Shown here: piece by piece, positions 8,294 to 16,149 of the stretch
Numbering within the stretch: the first letter of the stretch is position 1
How the letters are laid out: every line of letters starts with the position of its first letter
Virus record (IMG/VR): IMGVR_UViG_3300042865_000749
Location: 1 to 22,102 of that record
Source: a virus
Direction: 5' to 3' (one strand)
DNA: 22,102 bases
Position numbers and translations under genes: made by a program
Notes under the pieces: generated by a model
Told to the model about the DNA's origin: nothing
What the model saw: only the letters and a program-made list of their open reading frames with translations
Databases searched by the model: none

Positions 8294-9130
8294 TTAATAG
8301 TTTAATGCTTCTTTTATTCTTATCACAAAGTTTTGAACCACAGTTTGACATTCTCCTGATGTAACTAATACCCCATTATTTTTACTTAATAAAGTTTGTA
8401 TTGATAATATGTTTGATGTCGTTGCACCTGATGTATATAGAAATCCACCACAACCACCCAAATTAACTGGTTGTGCCGCATAATTAATTGCATTACCAAA
8501 TACGGAACCCCAATTACTATGTCCCAATAAAATGTATAAATTACAATGTGAAGGGTCTGTGGTGTTATATGTTTCCCTAAAAAATGCGTATGTTGTGAAT
8601 CCACTTAAAATTGTTCCGTTATAAATTAATCCTGATGCTAATGTACCACCACCATCAGCACCTGAATTTCCACCGATTTGCCACCCAATAGGTTTTCCTG
8701 AATTACTTCTAGTACCTATAATAGTTAAAGGGAGATAGGTTGGGTCTTGAGTTGTGGTATATTGTGTGTAACCTAATGAAATATAGTAAAAATCAGTGTC
8801 AATTATTGTTGTTGCTGAATTTGTATAAGTAATTGCAGATGGATAAGCAGCAAGTGAATAAGCAGCACTTCCTGTATAAGAAAGTCCGGTTGATAACCAA
8901 GGTGTTGTAATATTTCCTTGGTCAAACATATCACCACCTCCATCTAATATGTAAAATCCAGTACCATCCAATCTATATGTATAAAAACTTGGATTTCTAA
9001 AATCCGACATATAATTACGAAGATAAGTGGCAATTGTATTTAATTGCAAATAGGGTTGGGTAATTACACTTTGAAAATTAAGAAACCTATTATTAAAACT
9101 TGTAACATTATTTCCATATTTTACAATCAT
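8294..9130 (-). CDS. Uncharacterised virion-associated protein
   Basis: 278 aa, complete. It begins MIVKYGNNVTSFNNRFLNFQ. Aromatic and Thr/Ser/Gly-rich segments fill the middle: 'GTGFYILDGGGDMFDQGN', 'TTIIDTDFYYISLGYTQYTT', 'IGWQIGGNSGADGGGT' and 'HCNLYILLGHSNWGSVFGNA'. It ends in an amphipathic, charged helix (VVQNFVIRIKEALNY). The pattern suggests a beta-sandwich lectin-like domain, but I cannot name a family. Its ATG overlaps the stop of the 376-aa gene by one base, so it is coupled to fibre genes on both sides. A structural or receptor-binding role is inferred from context only. Confidence 0.65.
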   Translation of the reverse strand: MIVKYGNNVTSFNNRFLNFQSVITQPYLQLNTIATYLRNYMSDFRNPSFYTYRLDGTGFYILDGGGDMFDQGNITTPWLSTGLSYTGSAAYSLAAYPSAITYTNSATTIIDTDFYYISLGYTQYTTTQDPTYLPLTIIGTRSNSGKPIGWQIGGNSGADGGGTLASGLIYNGTILSGFTTYAFFRETYNTTDPSHCNLYILLGHSNWGSVFGNAINYAAQPVNLGGCGGFLYTSGATTSNILSIQTLLSKNNGVLVTSGECQTVVQNFVIRIKEALNY

Positions 9131-10260
9131 TATCCTCTAATAAATCTAATAAAGAGATTATCAGCAACTGCTTCAAAAAAATAATTGTTATTGTAATGTT
9201 TTTGTCCTTGAAATGTTCCCGTTATAATTGACCCAGTGTAATTTCCATTTATATCCCAATTATTTGTGTCATCTAATAAATTGGCAATAGTTCCACCTGA
9301 AGTTATATATGCTGGTATAATATCGGCACTTGCTGAAATAGTACCACCTGAATTAACTTGAACCATTCTATCTGTTGAACCAGCCAATCCTGATGAAGAA
9401 ATAGTACCATTCAAAGCGGATGTTCCCGTTACAATTAAATTCCCAGTAATACTTGTATTACCATTTACTGTCCAACCTGTGACACTATTAATACTTGCGG
9501 TTAGAGTTGAACCACTATTCCTTGATATTGTGAATGTATTATTAGAATATGTAAATCCAGTAACAAATGTATCAAAAGAAGAAATACCTGAAACATTGAA
9601 TGTTCCCCCAGTATTATTTGTAAAAACAATACTTCCACCACTAAATGTACCACCAGTAACTCTAATATCTGTTGGTAAGTTTTGATATGTTGTTGCAGAT
9701 ATTGTTGAAGCCGAAATTCCTGCTGTTGAAACAATATTGAATGTTATTGAAGATAATGCACCAGATAATGATATTGATGATAAAGTTGCTGTTATGTTGG
9801 GTTGATTCTCATTTTGAGAAATGATTAACGATGTTCCACTAAATGTTGCACCAGTCACATATGTATCAGTCAATCCACTTAAACCACTTCCATCCCCAAA
9901 AAAAGTTCCACCACTTATTGTATTTGCTGTTAGTCCATCCAAAAAAATAGTCGCACCTGACACAGTACCACCAGTAAATGTTCCACTACCACCACCTGAA
10001 TTAAAAATAGACCAATCAGATAATGTATTTGTCCAAGGTGGTAAGTTTAATTTATAATAGGTCGTACCTCCACCTATACCCACAACCATACCAGCTCTTC
10101 TTCTCAAAGTTGGTATGTTATTTAAATCACTTAATAAATCAACATTTCTTAATCCATCAATACCATATAAGGGGTCTATCACCGGATATGTATCCGTTGT
10201 ATCACTCGGAGAAATAAAACCAAAAACCTCAACACCCCCTGATAAACTAAATGAACCCAT
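9130..10260 (-). CDS. Tail fibre protein with YGDGS-type modules
   Basis: 376 aa. The N-terminus (MGSFSLSGGVEVFGFISPSD), with 'DPLYGIDGLRNVDLLSDLNN' at about 30-48, probably forms the attachment domain. The rest is beta-rich: 'SGGTFFGDGSGLSGL' at ~116-130, 'ISATTYQNLPTDIRVTGGTF' at ~187-206, 'TNNTGGTFNVSG' at ~214-225, and 'TSALNGTISSSGLAGS' later. It ends with a small aromatic/basic tip 'FEAVADNLFIRFIRG'. The module at ~183-225 is shared with the 674-aa fibre, so the two may have swapped segments or assemble on the same tail structure (inferred). 13 bases lie between its start and the stop of the upstream gene. Confidence 0.75.
   Translation of the reverse strand: MGSFSLSGGVEVFGFISPSDTTDTYPVIDPLYGIDGLRNVDLLSDLNNIPTLRRRAGMVVGIGGGTTYYKLNLPPWTNTLSDWSIFNSGGGSGTFTGGTVSGATIFLDGLTANTISGGTFFGDGSGLSGLTDTYVTGATFSGTSLIISQNENQPNITATLSSISLSGALSSITFNIVSTAGISASTISATTYQNLPTDIRVTGGTFSGGSIVFTNNTGGTFNVSGISSFDTFVTGFTYSNNTFTISRNSGSTLTASINSVTGWTVNGNTSITGNLIVTGTSALNGTISSSGLAGSTDRMVQVNSGGTISASADIIPAYITSGGTIANLLDDTNNWDINGNYTGSIITGTFQGQKHYNNNYFFEAVADNLFIRFIRG
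9586..9714 (-). repeat. Fibre module copy B (shared with 5710-5835)
   Basis: Encodes residues ~183-225 of the 376-aa fibre. The match with copy A is strongest over ISATTYQNLPTD and NNTGGTFNVSG, with diverged sequence between. Confidence 0.7.
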
Positions 10261-10273
10261 TATTATTTAATTT

Positions 10274-11239
10274 TTAAGGACATAACCACACACTCACACT
10301 TGCAACAAATGGGAAGAATGTCCTATATACATTGTATGTTATGCTAAACCCATTAGCGTCTACTATAATTATCGTACCTATGTTATTAAATGGTATTAAA
10401 CTACCTAAACATCCCGCACTACTATCTCTAAACTCACTTGGTTGTGTTAAACCAGTTGGTATTAAAATATATCCATAATCACCACTTGAACCACTTGGCA
10501 GTACAACAGCACTATTAACAGGATTACTTGTATAACCACTAGTTAATCCACTCGTTTCACCTGAAGTAATTGACGAACCACTGAACTTACCATAATATAT
10601 TTTTGGTGATTCAGGTCCTAAAGGACTCACTGAAGGTGTTGGTGTCACAGTTGATGTTGGTGTAATCGTAGGTGTCACCGTTGGTGTTGTAGTAGGTGTA
10701 GTCGTTGGTGTCACCGTATTCGTTGGTGTATTAGTCGGTGTTATAGTAGGTGTAACTGTTGGTGTTGCCGTTGTTGGTGGTGTTTTAGTAGGTGTAGGTG
10801 TCGCAGTTGGTGTCTTACTTGGAGTTACACAAGGATTTCTACTTGGTGTAACTGTTGGTGTAACAGATATCGTTGGTGTCGGTGTAAGTGTTTGTGTCGT
10901 TGTTGGTGTCGGAGTTGGTACTTTACAAGGGTCATAACTCGGTGTTGGTGTGACAGTAGATGTCGGAGTTGGAGTTTGAGTCCTTGTAGGTGTAATAGTA
11001 GGTGTTGGGGTTGGTGTTGGCCTTGGTACATTCAAAATACTCAAACAATCACCACTCAATGATAAAATACTATAAGTCCCATAAATCTCTTGTGGAGGTG
11101 TCAATGTATTTGATGAAAATGTGTAAGGTAGAGTTTGAACCCCCAAGTTAAACACATTAGTAGTCCCTTGTGGTGTAAACACAATACTTGTTTGTTCCCC
11201 ACTATAATTTATACTACTAATTGTTATTGATTGACTCAT
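10274..11239 (-). CDS. Long TPT-linker tail protein
   Basis: 321 aa. A small N-terminal domain (1-71) starts [20 protein letters not shown], with '[20 protein letters not shown]'. It is followed by an unusually long Thr/Pro linker (72-206) interrupted by two Cys motifs, '[10 protein letters not shown]' and '[10 protein letters not shown]'. A C-terminal domain (~212-321) contains '[20 protein letters not shown]' and ends '[20 protein letters not shown]' plus WLCP. The same type of end ('TYRVYTTYP') closes the 417-aa protein, so the two C-terminal domains may be related. About 42% of the protein is linker. A rod spacing two binding domains on the tail is the simplest reading (inferred). Thr density makes O-glycosylation conceivable, but nothing in the sequence proves it. 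Confidence 0.75.
   Translation of the reverse strand: MSQSITISSINYSGEQTSIVFTPQGTTNVFNLGVQTLPYTFSSNTLTPPQEIYGTYSILSLSGDCLSILNVPRPTPTPTPTITPTRTQTPTPTSTVTPTPSYDPCKVPTPTPTTTQTLTPTPTISVTPTVTPSRNPCVTPSKTPTATPTPTKTPPTTATPTVTPTITPTNTPTNTVTPTTTPTTTPTVTPTITPTSTVTPTPSVSPLGPESPKIYYGKFSGSSITSGETSGLTSGYTSNPVNSAVVLPSGSSGDYGYILIPTGLTQPSEFRDSSAGCLGSLIPFNNIGTIIIVDANGFSITYNVYRTFFPFVASVSVWLCP
10622..11026 (-). repeat. ~400-base degenerate repeat encoding TPT linker
   Basis: Plus-strand GGTGTNNNNGTNGGTGTNNN repeats with 6-, 12- and 18-base periodicities encode residues 72-206 of the 321-aa protein. It is the longest and most degenerate of the linker repeats in the window, suggesting an older array than that at 8065-8223. 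Confidence 0.8.
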
Positions 11240-11256
11240 ACTATAATTACATATTT

Positions 11257-13407
11257 TTAATTTATTGTGAATGTGAAATCATCAGGTTCACAAACTATTG
11301 TTGAACAATCAGGACAATCAGGATTAAACATTTGAAACTGAGTTTTTAACAAATTGAAGTTATGTTTCACTTCTGGTGCTGATAATGGAGTAACATACAT
11401 TCTCAATTGAGATATTGCCCCCTCAAATGTACCAGCAAAGTTTTGTTCAATTAATATATTTGTATTTAACCCACTCAATGTTGTTCCACTTAAATCATTA
11501 ATTGGAAAACATTCAGGGTCTTGTTGATAAGGACCATCAGGATTACTTAATGATGTAAATGTTAAGTTCTCCCTCAATCCTTGTGTACCACCACCCCAAG
11601 ATATATTAAATGGAACACCAACTTGTTTTTCTTTATCAGTGTTCAAAGCTCTAGGTATAATCTCCTCAAAGTCCTCTATTGTATAAAATATCTTACCATT
11701 AACATAAATCTTCAACCTACCTTTTCTATATTTACCCTCTTGTAACCACTTCTCATTCAAGTTAATCAACTCAACTTGTAAAGCAGTTTCATTTCTTGTG
11801 TATGGTGGAGCAATCAACGATACAGAATTATTTACCAATCCCTCCAAAAATAACTTTTTAGTTATGTCACCCAATCCACCTCTCCAATATAAATCACACT
11901 CATCCAAGAAATTATATCTTTCCCAAACAACATCAACCTGAAACCAATGTTCCAAATCCAACCAAGCAGGATTTACTTGTAAACAAGTTGGATATATCGG
12001 TGGTGTACATATTTCTGTTATTGTATAACCAGTTGTATATGTAATACCAGTTGTACAAGTACCCGTAGTTTCACATCCACCTGTAAATCTTAAAAATCTA
12101 ATCCCAATACCAGGATTCTTAGGGTCACCACATAATTTTATGGCCAAAGCATTCGACATTGTATCCAACAATGGATTCTTCTCGCAAGTGTCCTCAATAG
12201 ATGTAAACCCTGATGTCGTACAATCATTACAAGACGAACAATCATTACAATTTGTACAAGTAGGTGTACAAGTTGTTTGTGGTGGGAAAGGATTACAAGA
12301 TGGTGTTGGACTTGGTGTTGGTGTAGGTGTCGGAGTTACTGGTATAGTAACATCACAAGTATGTGTTTGACATTCCCATCCACAAGTTTGACAAGCCAAC
12401 TCATTACATCCACAACCACAACTAATCTTTGTTTCAGGGTGACCACCACACTTATCACATCCGTAATTGACATGAGGGTCGTGTACACCATTTACTGAAC
12501 GAGGGGGATAAACATATATACATCTACTATTTGTAATGTTGTAATTACAACAAGCACAAGTTTGAAGTTTAGTTAAACCTGATGTTACTCTTGTATAACC
12601 TGAATCACAAATAGGACTTCCATCTGCGTGGTGATAGAATTTGTTTTCGGCTCTTGTTCCTATGTAAAAGAATATATTTTTATTGTTTGGATATATTTCA
12701 TTTAGGGTTGTTTCACCAGTTGTACCTGAAAACTCATTTGTTAATCTTGGTTTCAAAAGTAATTCAACAGCCCATCCCTTGTTCATTCGTTCAGGGAAAA
12801 TATTGTAGTCGTAACCAAATAACTTATAAAAACCTTGATAAAACCCACCATATAATTCGTGGTATCTTCCGACATATGGACTTTCCTTACTTACAACTTC
12901 ATACAAAATATTTTTATCGAAACCTGAAAATCTCAAGTTGGTAGATGTAAATCCTGTAACTTGGTGTAACTTCAATCTTCTATCAAAATACAATCTGTTG
13001 AATTCTAAATTACTTGGCAATAGACCATCTGTGAAAACAATAGTTTGTGCTGACATACCAGTAACCAAACCATTGTCAATTCCTGTCAAACCAATGTCAC
13101 AAGATGAACCTGACAATTGACAACTTAAAACTTCATTTTTTGGGTTATAGTAGTTTTCAGAAATAAAAACATTATTGAAATTATAATTTTTGTACGTCAA
13201 AATTAAATTTTGAGTGGATGCCGTACTATTAATATCAAAATAAAAAGGTAATCTGTTACCATATGTTTGAGCAATCAAATATGGTGAAAAAACAACCTCT
13301 TGGTTAAAATTTACTTCATCAGAAGTAAGAGACATATCTTGTGTCTCCAATGATAGCTTCAAAAACCAATTTGATGGGTTAAACTGATTTATGTTTTGAT
13401 ATGACAT
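11257..13407 (-). CDS. LamG-like tail protein with Cys-rich insertion
   Basis: 716 aa, the first gene of the leftward operon. Residues 1-205 are an uncharacterised domain with '[20 protein letters not shown]'. Residues ~211-260 ([29 protein letters not shown]) and ~415-690 together look like a concanavalin A/LamG-type beta sandwich: '[20 protein letters not shown]', '[16 protein letters not shown]' and the typical last strand '[19 protein letters not shown]'. A segment from 267 to 408 carrying 22 cysteines splits this domain, with CxxC and CGCGC motifs and a short [13 protein letters not shown] linker at 357-370. The C-terminus holds another 'CPDCSTIVC'. Carbohydrate or receptor binding in the baseplate or tail tip is plausible (inferred from LamG family knowledge). 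The cysteines could bind metal or form disulfides; I cannot tell which. Confidence 0.75.
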   Translation of the reverse strand: MSYQNINQFNPSNWFLKLSLETQDMSLTSDEVNFNQEVVFSPYLIAQTYGNRLPFYFDINSTASTQNLILTYKNYNFNNVFISENYYNPKNEVLSCQLSGSSCDIGLTGIDNGLVTGMSAQTIVFTDGLLPSNLEFNRLYFDRRLKLHQVTGFTSTNLRFSGFDKNILYEVVSKESPYVGRYHELYGGFYQGFYKLFGYDYNIFPERMNKGWAVELLLKPRLTNEFSGTTGETTLNEIYPNNKNIFFYIGTRAENKFYHHADGSPICDSGYTRVTSGLTKLQTCACCNYNITNSRCIYVYPPRSVNGVHDPHVNYGCDKCGGHPETKISCGCGCNELACQTCGWECQTHTCDVTIPVTPTPTPTPSPTPSCNPFPPQTTCTPTCTNCNDCSSCNDCTTSGFTSIEDTCEKNPLLDTMSNALAIKLCGDPKNPGIGIRFLRFTGGCETTGTCTTGITYTTGYTITEICTPPIYPTCLQVNPAWLDLEHWFQVDVVWERYNFLDECDLYWRGGLGDITKKLFLEGLVNNSVSLIAPPYTRNETALQVELINLNEKWLQEGKYRKGRLKIYVNGKIFYTIEDFEEIIPRALNTDKEKQVGVPFNISWGGGTQGLRENLTFTSLSNPDGPYQQDPECFPINDLSGTTLSGLNTNILIEQNFAGTFEGAISQLRMYVTPLSAPEVKHNFNLLKTQFQMFNPDCPDCSTIVCEPDDFTFTIN
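12184..12609 (-). repeat. Sequence encoding Cys-rich insertion (22 Cys)
   Basis: Codes for residues 267-408 of the 716-aa protein. Motifs in order: CACC at 284-287, CDKC at 317-320, CGCGC at 330-334, CQTC at 339-342, then CTPTC, CNDC and CNDC at 380-396. The linker repeat (about 12298-12339) lies inside it. Parts are internally repetitive at DNA level (plus-strand ACAATCATTACAA appears twice near 12218-12250). Confidence 0.7.
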
Positions 13408-13460
13408 TCTTTTTTAGAATAAATACTTTGATACGAAGTATTTATTAAGAAAAATTACTA
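13408..13460. promoter_or_regulatory. Divergent intergenic region with perfect inverted repeat
   Basis: This 53-base region separates the leftward tail operon from the rightward genes, so promoters for both directions should lie here. AATAAATACTT (13418-13428) and AAGTATTTATT (13436-13446) form an 11-bp perfect inverted repeat around TGATACG; flanking T- and A-runs (13410-13415, 13450-13454) extend it. Both strands therefore carry AATAAATAC facing outward from the centre, resembling the T4-type late promoter TATAAATA at 7 of 8 bases. I infer a divergent promoter and/or regulator-binding site. I found no convincing sigma-70 or Bacteroidetes consensus pair. Confidence 0.5.
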
Positions 13461-14261
13461 ATGAACAAATTCAGAAAAGAATATTTCAATGACCATTATC
13501 ACTTCATTATCGAAGGTGATGGGGAAAACTTTTCGTTGACCTATACAACCTACAATTTATTAACTGAAGACAAAAAACCAACTAAGAAAAAATTTAAAAA
13601 AGAAAACTTAAAAAATGTTGTCAGTAAAGTTGAAAAAATAACCAAATCAAGAAAAAAATATTCCAAAAAAGAAATAGATGAGTTGATTGACACTGATGGT
13701 ACTTTTTTAAGTTCTAAGATTCCTTTTTTGAATCAGTATCTTACACCTAAAAAAACTATGGACCAAACAGTGGTTGCTGCAAGAATATCAAACGACCCAG
13801 TTACAAGAGGATATCGTGTTTATTATGGTGAAAGTGAAAATAAAGATGGTGAAGTTATTGACGAAGAAAATATGTCCGATGCTTTTGGATATGAAGAAAC
13901 TAAAAATAAGGATTTCAAAGAAACACTTAAAACTTTTAAGAAGATGGGTGTGGAAGACCCTGAAGAAAGAATTCAAAGAACAAAACAACTAGGTAAAATT
14001 CCAAATGTAAAAAAAAGAAAAGGAAAATTAAAACAAAGATTGACCGAAAAAGAAATTGAAGAAGAAAAGAAAAACAAAATGGTTAAAATGGTCGAAGATA
14101 TTATAACTAATAAGTTGGGGGGTAGTGATGGTGAAGTTATTGAGAAAGTTGATAGTTTATCTAAAATTTTAATTAAGAACTTAGAAAGTATCAAAAAATT
14201 AGCAAAAAAAGAAGGTATAAGTTTGAATAAACTAATTAATGTTTTGAAAAAAAGTGAATAA
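13461..14261 (+). CDS. Lys-rich conserved phage protein, unknown function
   Basis: 266 aa, first gene of the rightward operon. It begins MNKFRKEYFNDHYHFIIEGD. The N-terminal part is a small strand-rich region followed by a Lys-rich stretch (to ~78). The centre (about 85-170) has more complex sequence with 'KIPFLNQYLTPKKTMDQTVV' and 'MSDAFGYEETKNKDFKETLK'. The C-terminal ~90 residues are highly charged and probably coiled coil (KLKQRLTEKEIEEEKKNKMV, IEKVDSLSKILIKNLESIKK). No membrane segment or enzymatic motif is visible. I do not recognise a named family. An assembly, scaffold-like or nucleic-acid-associated role would suit the composition, but this is a guess. The stop overlaps the GTG start of the next gene by eight bases. 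Confidence 0.75.
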   Translation: MNKFRKEYFNDHYHFIIEGDGENFSLTYTTYNLLTEDKKPTKKKFKKENLKNVVSKVEKITKSRKKYSKKEIDELIDTDGTFLSSKIPFLNQYLTPKKTMDQTVVAARISNDPVTRGYRVYYGESENKDGEVIDEENMSDAFGYEETKNKDFKETLKTFKKMGVEDPEERIQRTKQLGKIPNVKKRKGKLKQRLTEKEIEEEKKNKMVKMVEDIITNKLGGSDGEVIEKVDSLSKILIKNLESIKKLAKKEGISLNKLINVLKKSE

Positions 14262-14724
14262 AGATTTATACGGCAAAAAAATAGAATTACCTGAAGACGT
14301 TATTGTTTATCTTAAACAATGTAATGATAATGCTATTGGTGCCGATGAAAGTACAGAAGGATTTAGAAGAAATAGAGAACTCAGAGATACCGGATTTGTA
14401 ACATATCAACAACTCAAAAGAATGAAGAACTTCTTTGATAATTTTAACGGACATCAGAATGATTTACCTTTTATTTTAAATGGTGGTCACTATGTTAAAG
14501 GTTGGGTAAATAATATGTTGAAATCGATGAGAGATGATATTTCATTAGGAAAAGAAATAAAATCAGTTGTTTTACCAAATCAATACATACAACCACATCA
14601 AAAAAATAATCTCACAACAACTAATAGACCAAGTAAAAGTCATTCAAATACCTTGGAAAAATATAATTTACAAGTAACTGAAGACCTTAAAAGGATAAAT
14701 GATTTAATAAAAAAATTAATTTAA
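14254..14724 (+). CDS. Conserved phage protein, unknown function (GTG start)
   Basis: 156 aa. I take GTG at 14254 as the start because it overlaps the previous stop (translational coupling) and gives (M)NKDLYGKKIELPEDVIVY; no in-frame ATG occurs before 'RMKNFFDNF'. The middle has 'ADESTEGFRRNRELRDTGFV' and 'YQQLKRMKNFFDNFNG', followed by 'FILNGGHYVKGWVNNMLKSM', a pattern I associate with small conserved proteins of environmental phages without a known function. It is mostly helical, ending with a probable coiled coil (VTEDLKRINDLIKKLI). It sits in a compact five-gene run with the genes at 13461-16017; one base separates it from the next ATG. Confidence 0.75.
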   Translation: MNKDLYGKKIELPEDVIVYLKQCNDNAIGADESTEGFRRNRELRDTGFVTYQQLKRMKNFFDNFNGHQNDLPFILNGGHYVKGWVNNMLKSMRDDISLGKEIKSVVLPNQYIQPHQKNNLTTTNRPSKSHSNTLEKYNLQVTEDLKRINDLIKKLI

Positions 14725-14725
14725 T

Positions 14726-15019
14726 ATGGCTCAAGTAGAACCTTTAAGTTTTGCACAACCTGATAATGAGTTGTCAAGAATCGCTGAAGCTGAAAGAAAA
14801 AAACTTTTTCCCAAAAATGATTATGCAACGAATAATCAATATTCTTCAGTTAATCCAAATGCTTTATCTGATGGTGACGAAAAAGGTAGAGGTACTGGTA
14901 ATTTCTTAGATGTTTATAATCAAAACATTGGAACTCGTACTGACATTGTTGAAAGAAAAAATGAAATCAAAGTGAACGAGTATCAAGTAAACAAACCTTA
15001 TACAACTCCACCAGCGTAA
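14726..15019 (+). CDS. Small hydrophilic phage protein, unknown function
   Basis: 97 aa, beginning MAQVEPLSFAQPDNELSRIA and ending 'KVNEYQVNKPYTTPPA'. It has a short N-terminal helix (ELSRIAEAERKKLF) and then mostly polar, probably disordered sequence rich in Asn, Asp and Tyr. No Cys, membrane segment or catalytic motif is visible. Its last base is also the first base of the next ATG (TAATG), so it is coupled to the WYL gene. The family is not recognised. Its size and disorder would fit a small virion or accessory protein, but nothing decides this. Confidence 0.7.
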   Translation: MAQVEPLSFAQPDNELSRIAEAERKKLFPKNDYATNNQYSSVNPNALSDGDEKGRGTGNFLDVYNQNIGTRTDIVERKNEIKVNEYQVNKPYTTPPA

Positions 15020-15402
15020 TGAAACTTTACAACATAACCAAAAATCTTATTTTAGAAGTAGCTTCTATCGAATCCGTAATTAACTCAATTAGAAATAAAA
15101 ATAGAGTTATTATTTATTATGATGGAGAAGAACCAGGTGGACGTGGTTTAAGAGAAATCGAACCCGTATGTTTTGGTTATTCAAAAAAAGGTAATCCAGT
15201 TCTTAGAGCTTGGGATTTGGAGGGAGCTTCCCATAGAGGATTCAAAGGAGAAAAACCACTACCAAGTTGGCGACTTTTTAGATTGGATAGGATTATGTCA
15301 TTAACACCAACAGGAAATAATTTTGAAACTCCTAGACCCAACTATAATCCAAGTGGAGACAAATCTATGAATAGAGTTATAATAAATGCCAAATTTGATT
15401 AA
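15019..15402 (+). CDS. Stand-alone WYL-domain protein
   Basis: 127 aa. Residues ~18-94 match the WYL-domain pattern: an initial helix (ASIESVINSIRNKNRVIIYY), 'REIEPVCFGYSKKGNPVLRA', then 'WRLFRLDRI', the usual final R-x-FRLDRI strand. W65 (in LRAW) stands near the eponymous position. WYL domains usually bind ligand or nucleic acid within larger transcription regulators that carry an N-terminal DNA-binding HTH. Here the HTH is absent and the remainder is a short, Asn/Pro-rich tail (GNNFETPRPNYNPSGDKSMN). Single-domain WYL proteins are known in phages. A regulatory or sensor role is inferred. The gene is coupled to its upstream neighbour by TAATG. Confidence 0.8.
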   Translation: MKLYNITKNLILEVASIESVINSIRNKNRVIIYYDGEEPGGRGLREIEPVCFGYSKKGNPVLRAWDLEGASHRGFKGEKPLPSWRLFRLDRIMSLTPTGNNFETPRPNYNPSGDKSMNRVIINAKFD

Positions 15403-15411
15403 AAATATTAT

Positions 15412-16017
15412 ATGAACGAAAATGATTTAATGAACAAATTAGCTATATCTAAAAAGATTATGGAACGTCATAATCAGACCCCTAGAAATACAAATGGTGG
15501 GGGTAATATGAATTTTGATACTAATGTAAGAGAATTTGACGTACCACAAGCTAAATTCAACATACCTCAGGAATTTATGGGTGTTAATGAATCTAAACAA
15601 CAAATACCACAACACACAAATACAAAGGATAGAATTCTATCATCTAAATTACCTGATGAAATTAAAAGATTAATGATTGAACATCCAATCAATCAACCAA
15701 ACAATATGGGTGGTGGGGGTTCAGTTTTAAGTAATGAATTGGTTGAAAAAGCAGCAAGATTAATGAACAATGACATTGCTAATAATGTTAATCCATACCA
15801 ACCAAAAAAAGTTGTACAAGAAACGAAATCACAGAATGTAACATCCAACTTGGATAAAAATGTTCTAAAAGATTTAATTAGAGAAACTATCGAAGAAGTG
15901 TTAGGTGAAAATGGTCTGTTAGTTGAAAGTACAAATAAAACAAATGATATGTTCCAATTTAAAGTTGGAAGTCACATTTTCGAAGGAAAAGTAACACGTA
16001 TTAAAAAAGTTAAATAA
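15412..16017 (+). CDS. Conserved phage protein with C-terminal strand motif
   Basis: 201 aa, starting MNENDLMNKLAISKKIMERH. The first ~145 residues are low-complexity and probably disordered (Asn/Gln/Pro-rich, two GGGG-type runs: 'NTNGGGNMNF' and 'NMGGGGSVLS'). A charged helix follows (LKDLIRETIEEVLGENGLL, ~150-168), and the protein ends in a compact motif 'FQFKVGSHIFEGKVTRIKKV'. A helix plus 'F..G..iF.GKV..I' ending is common in small structural proteins of marine and freshwater phages, whose function I do not know. It is the last gene before the terminator at 16042-16087, so it closes the operon that starts at 13461. Confidence 0.75.
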   Translation: MNENDLMNKLAISKKIMERHNQTPRNTNGGGNMNFDTNVREFDVPQAKFNIPQEFMGVNESKQQIPQHTNTKDRILSSKLPDEIKRLMIEHPINQPNNMGGGGSVLSNELVEKAARLMNNDIANNVNPYQPKKVVQETKSQNVTSNLDKNVLKDLIRETIEEVLGENGLLVESTNKTNDMFQFKVGSHIFEGKVTRIKKVK

Positions 16018-16041
16018 TTTATTTTTTTCATAATTCTTATT

Positions 16042-16087
16042 CCCCACATCCCCTGAAGAAATTCAAGTTGTGGGGTTTCGTTTTTTT
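16042..16087 (+). terminator. Rho-independent terminator
   Basis: CCCCACA (16042-16048) pairs perfectly with TGTGGGG (16069-16075). Inside the 20-base loop CTGAA can pair with TTCA(A)G, extending the hairpin. It is followed by TTTCGTTTTTTT (16076-16087). It lies 25 bases after the stop of the 201-aa gene and is oriented to end the 13461-16017 operon. Confidence 0.85.
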
Positions 16088-16106
16088 AGAGGGTAATACT
16101 TTCCTT

Positions 16107-16140
16107 TTGACATAACGTTTATATTTATATAATATAAAAT
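16107..16140 (+). promoter_or_regulatory. Possible promoter for the endonuclease/glycosyltransferase operon
   Basis: TTGACA at 16107-16112 precedes TATAAT at 16128-16133 with a 15-base gap, shorter than the usual 16-18. An additional TATAAAATA (16133-16141) resembles a T4-type late box with one extra A. It lies just after a terminator and before a new set of genes, where a promoter is expected. The AT-richness makes chance matches easy. Confidence 0.4.
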
Positions 16141-16149
16141 ATATTGATT

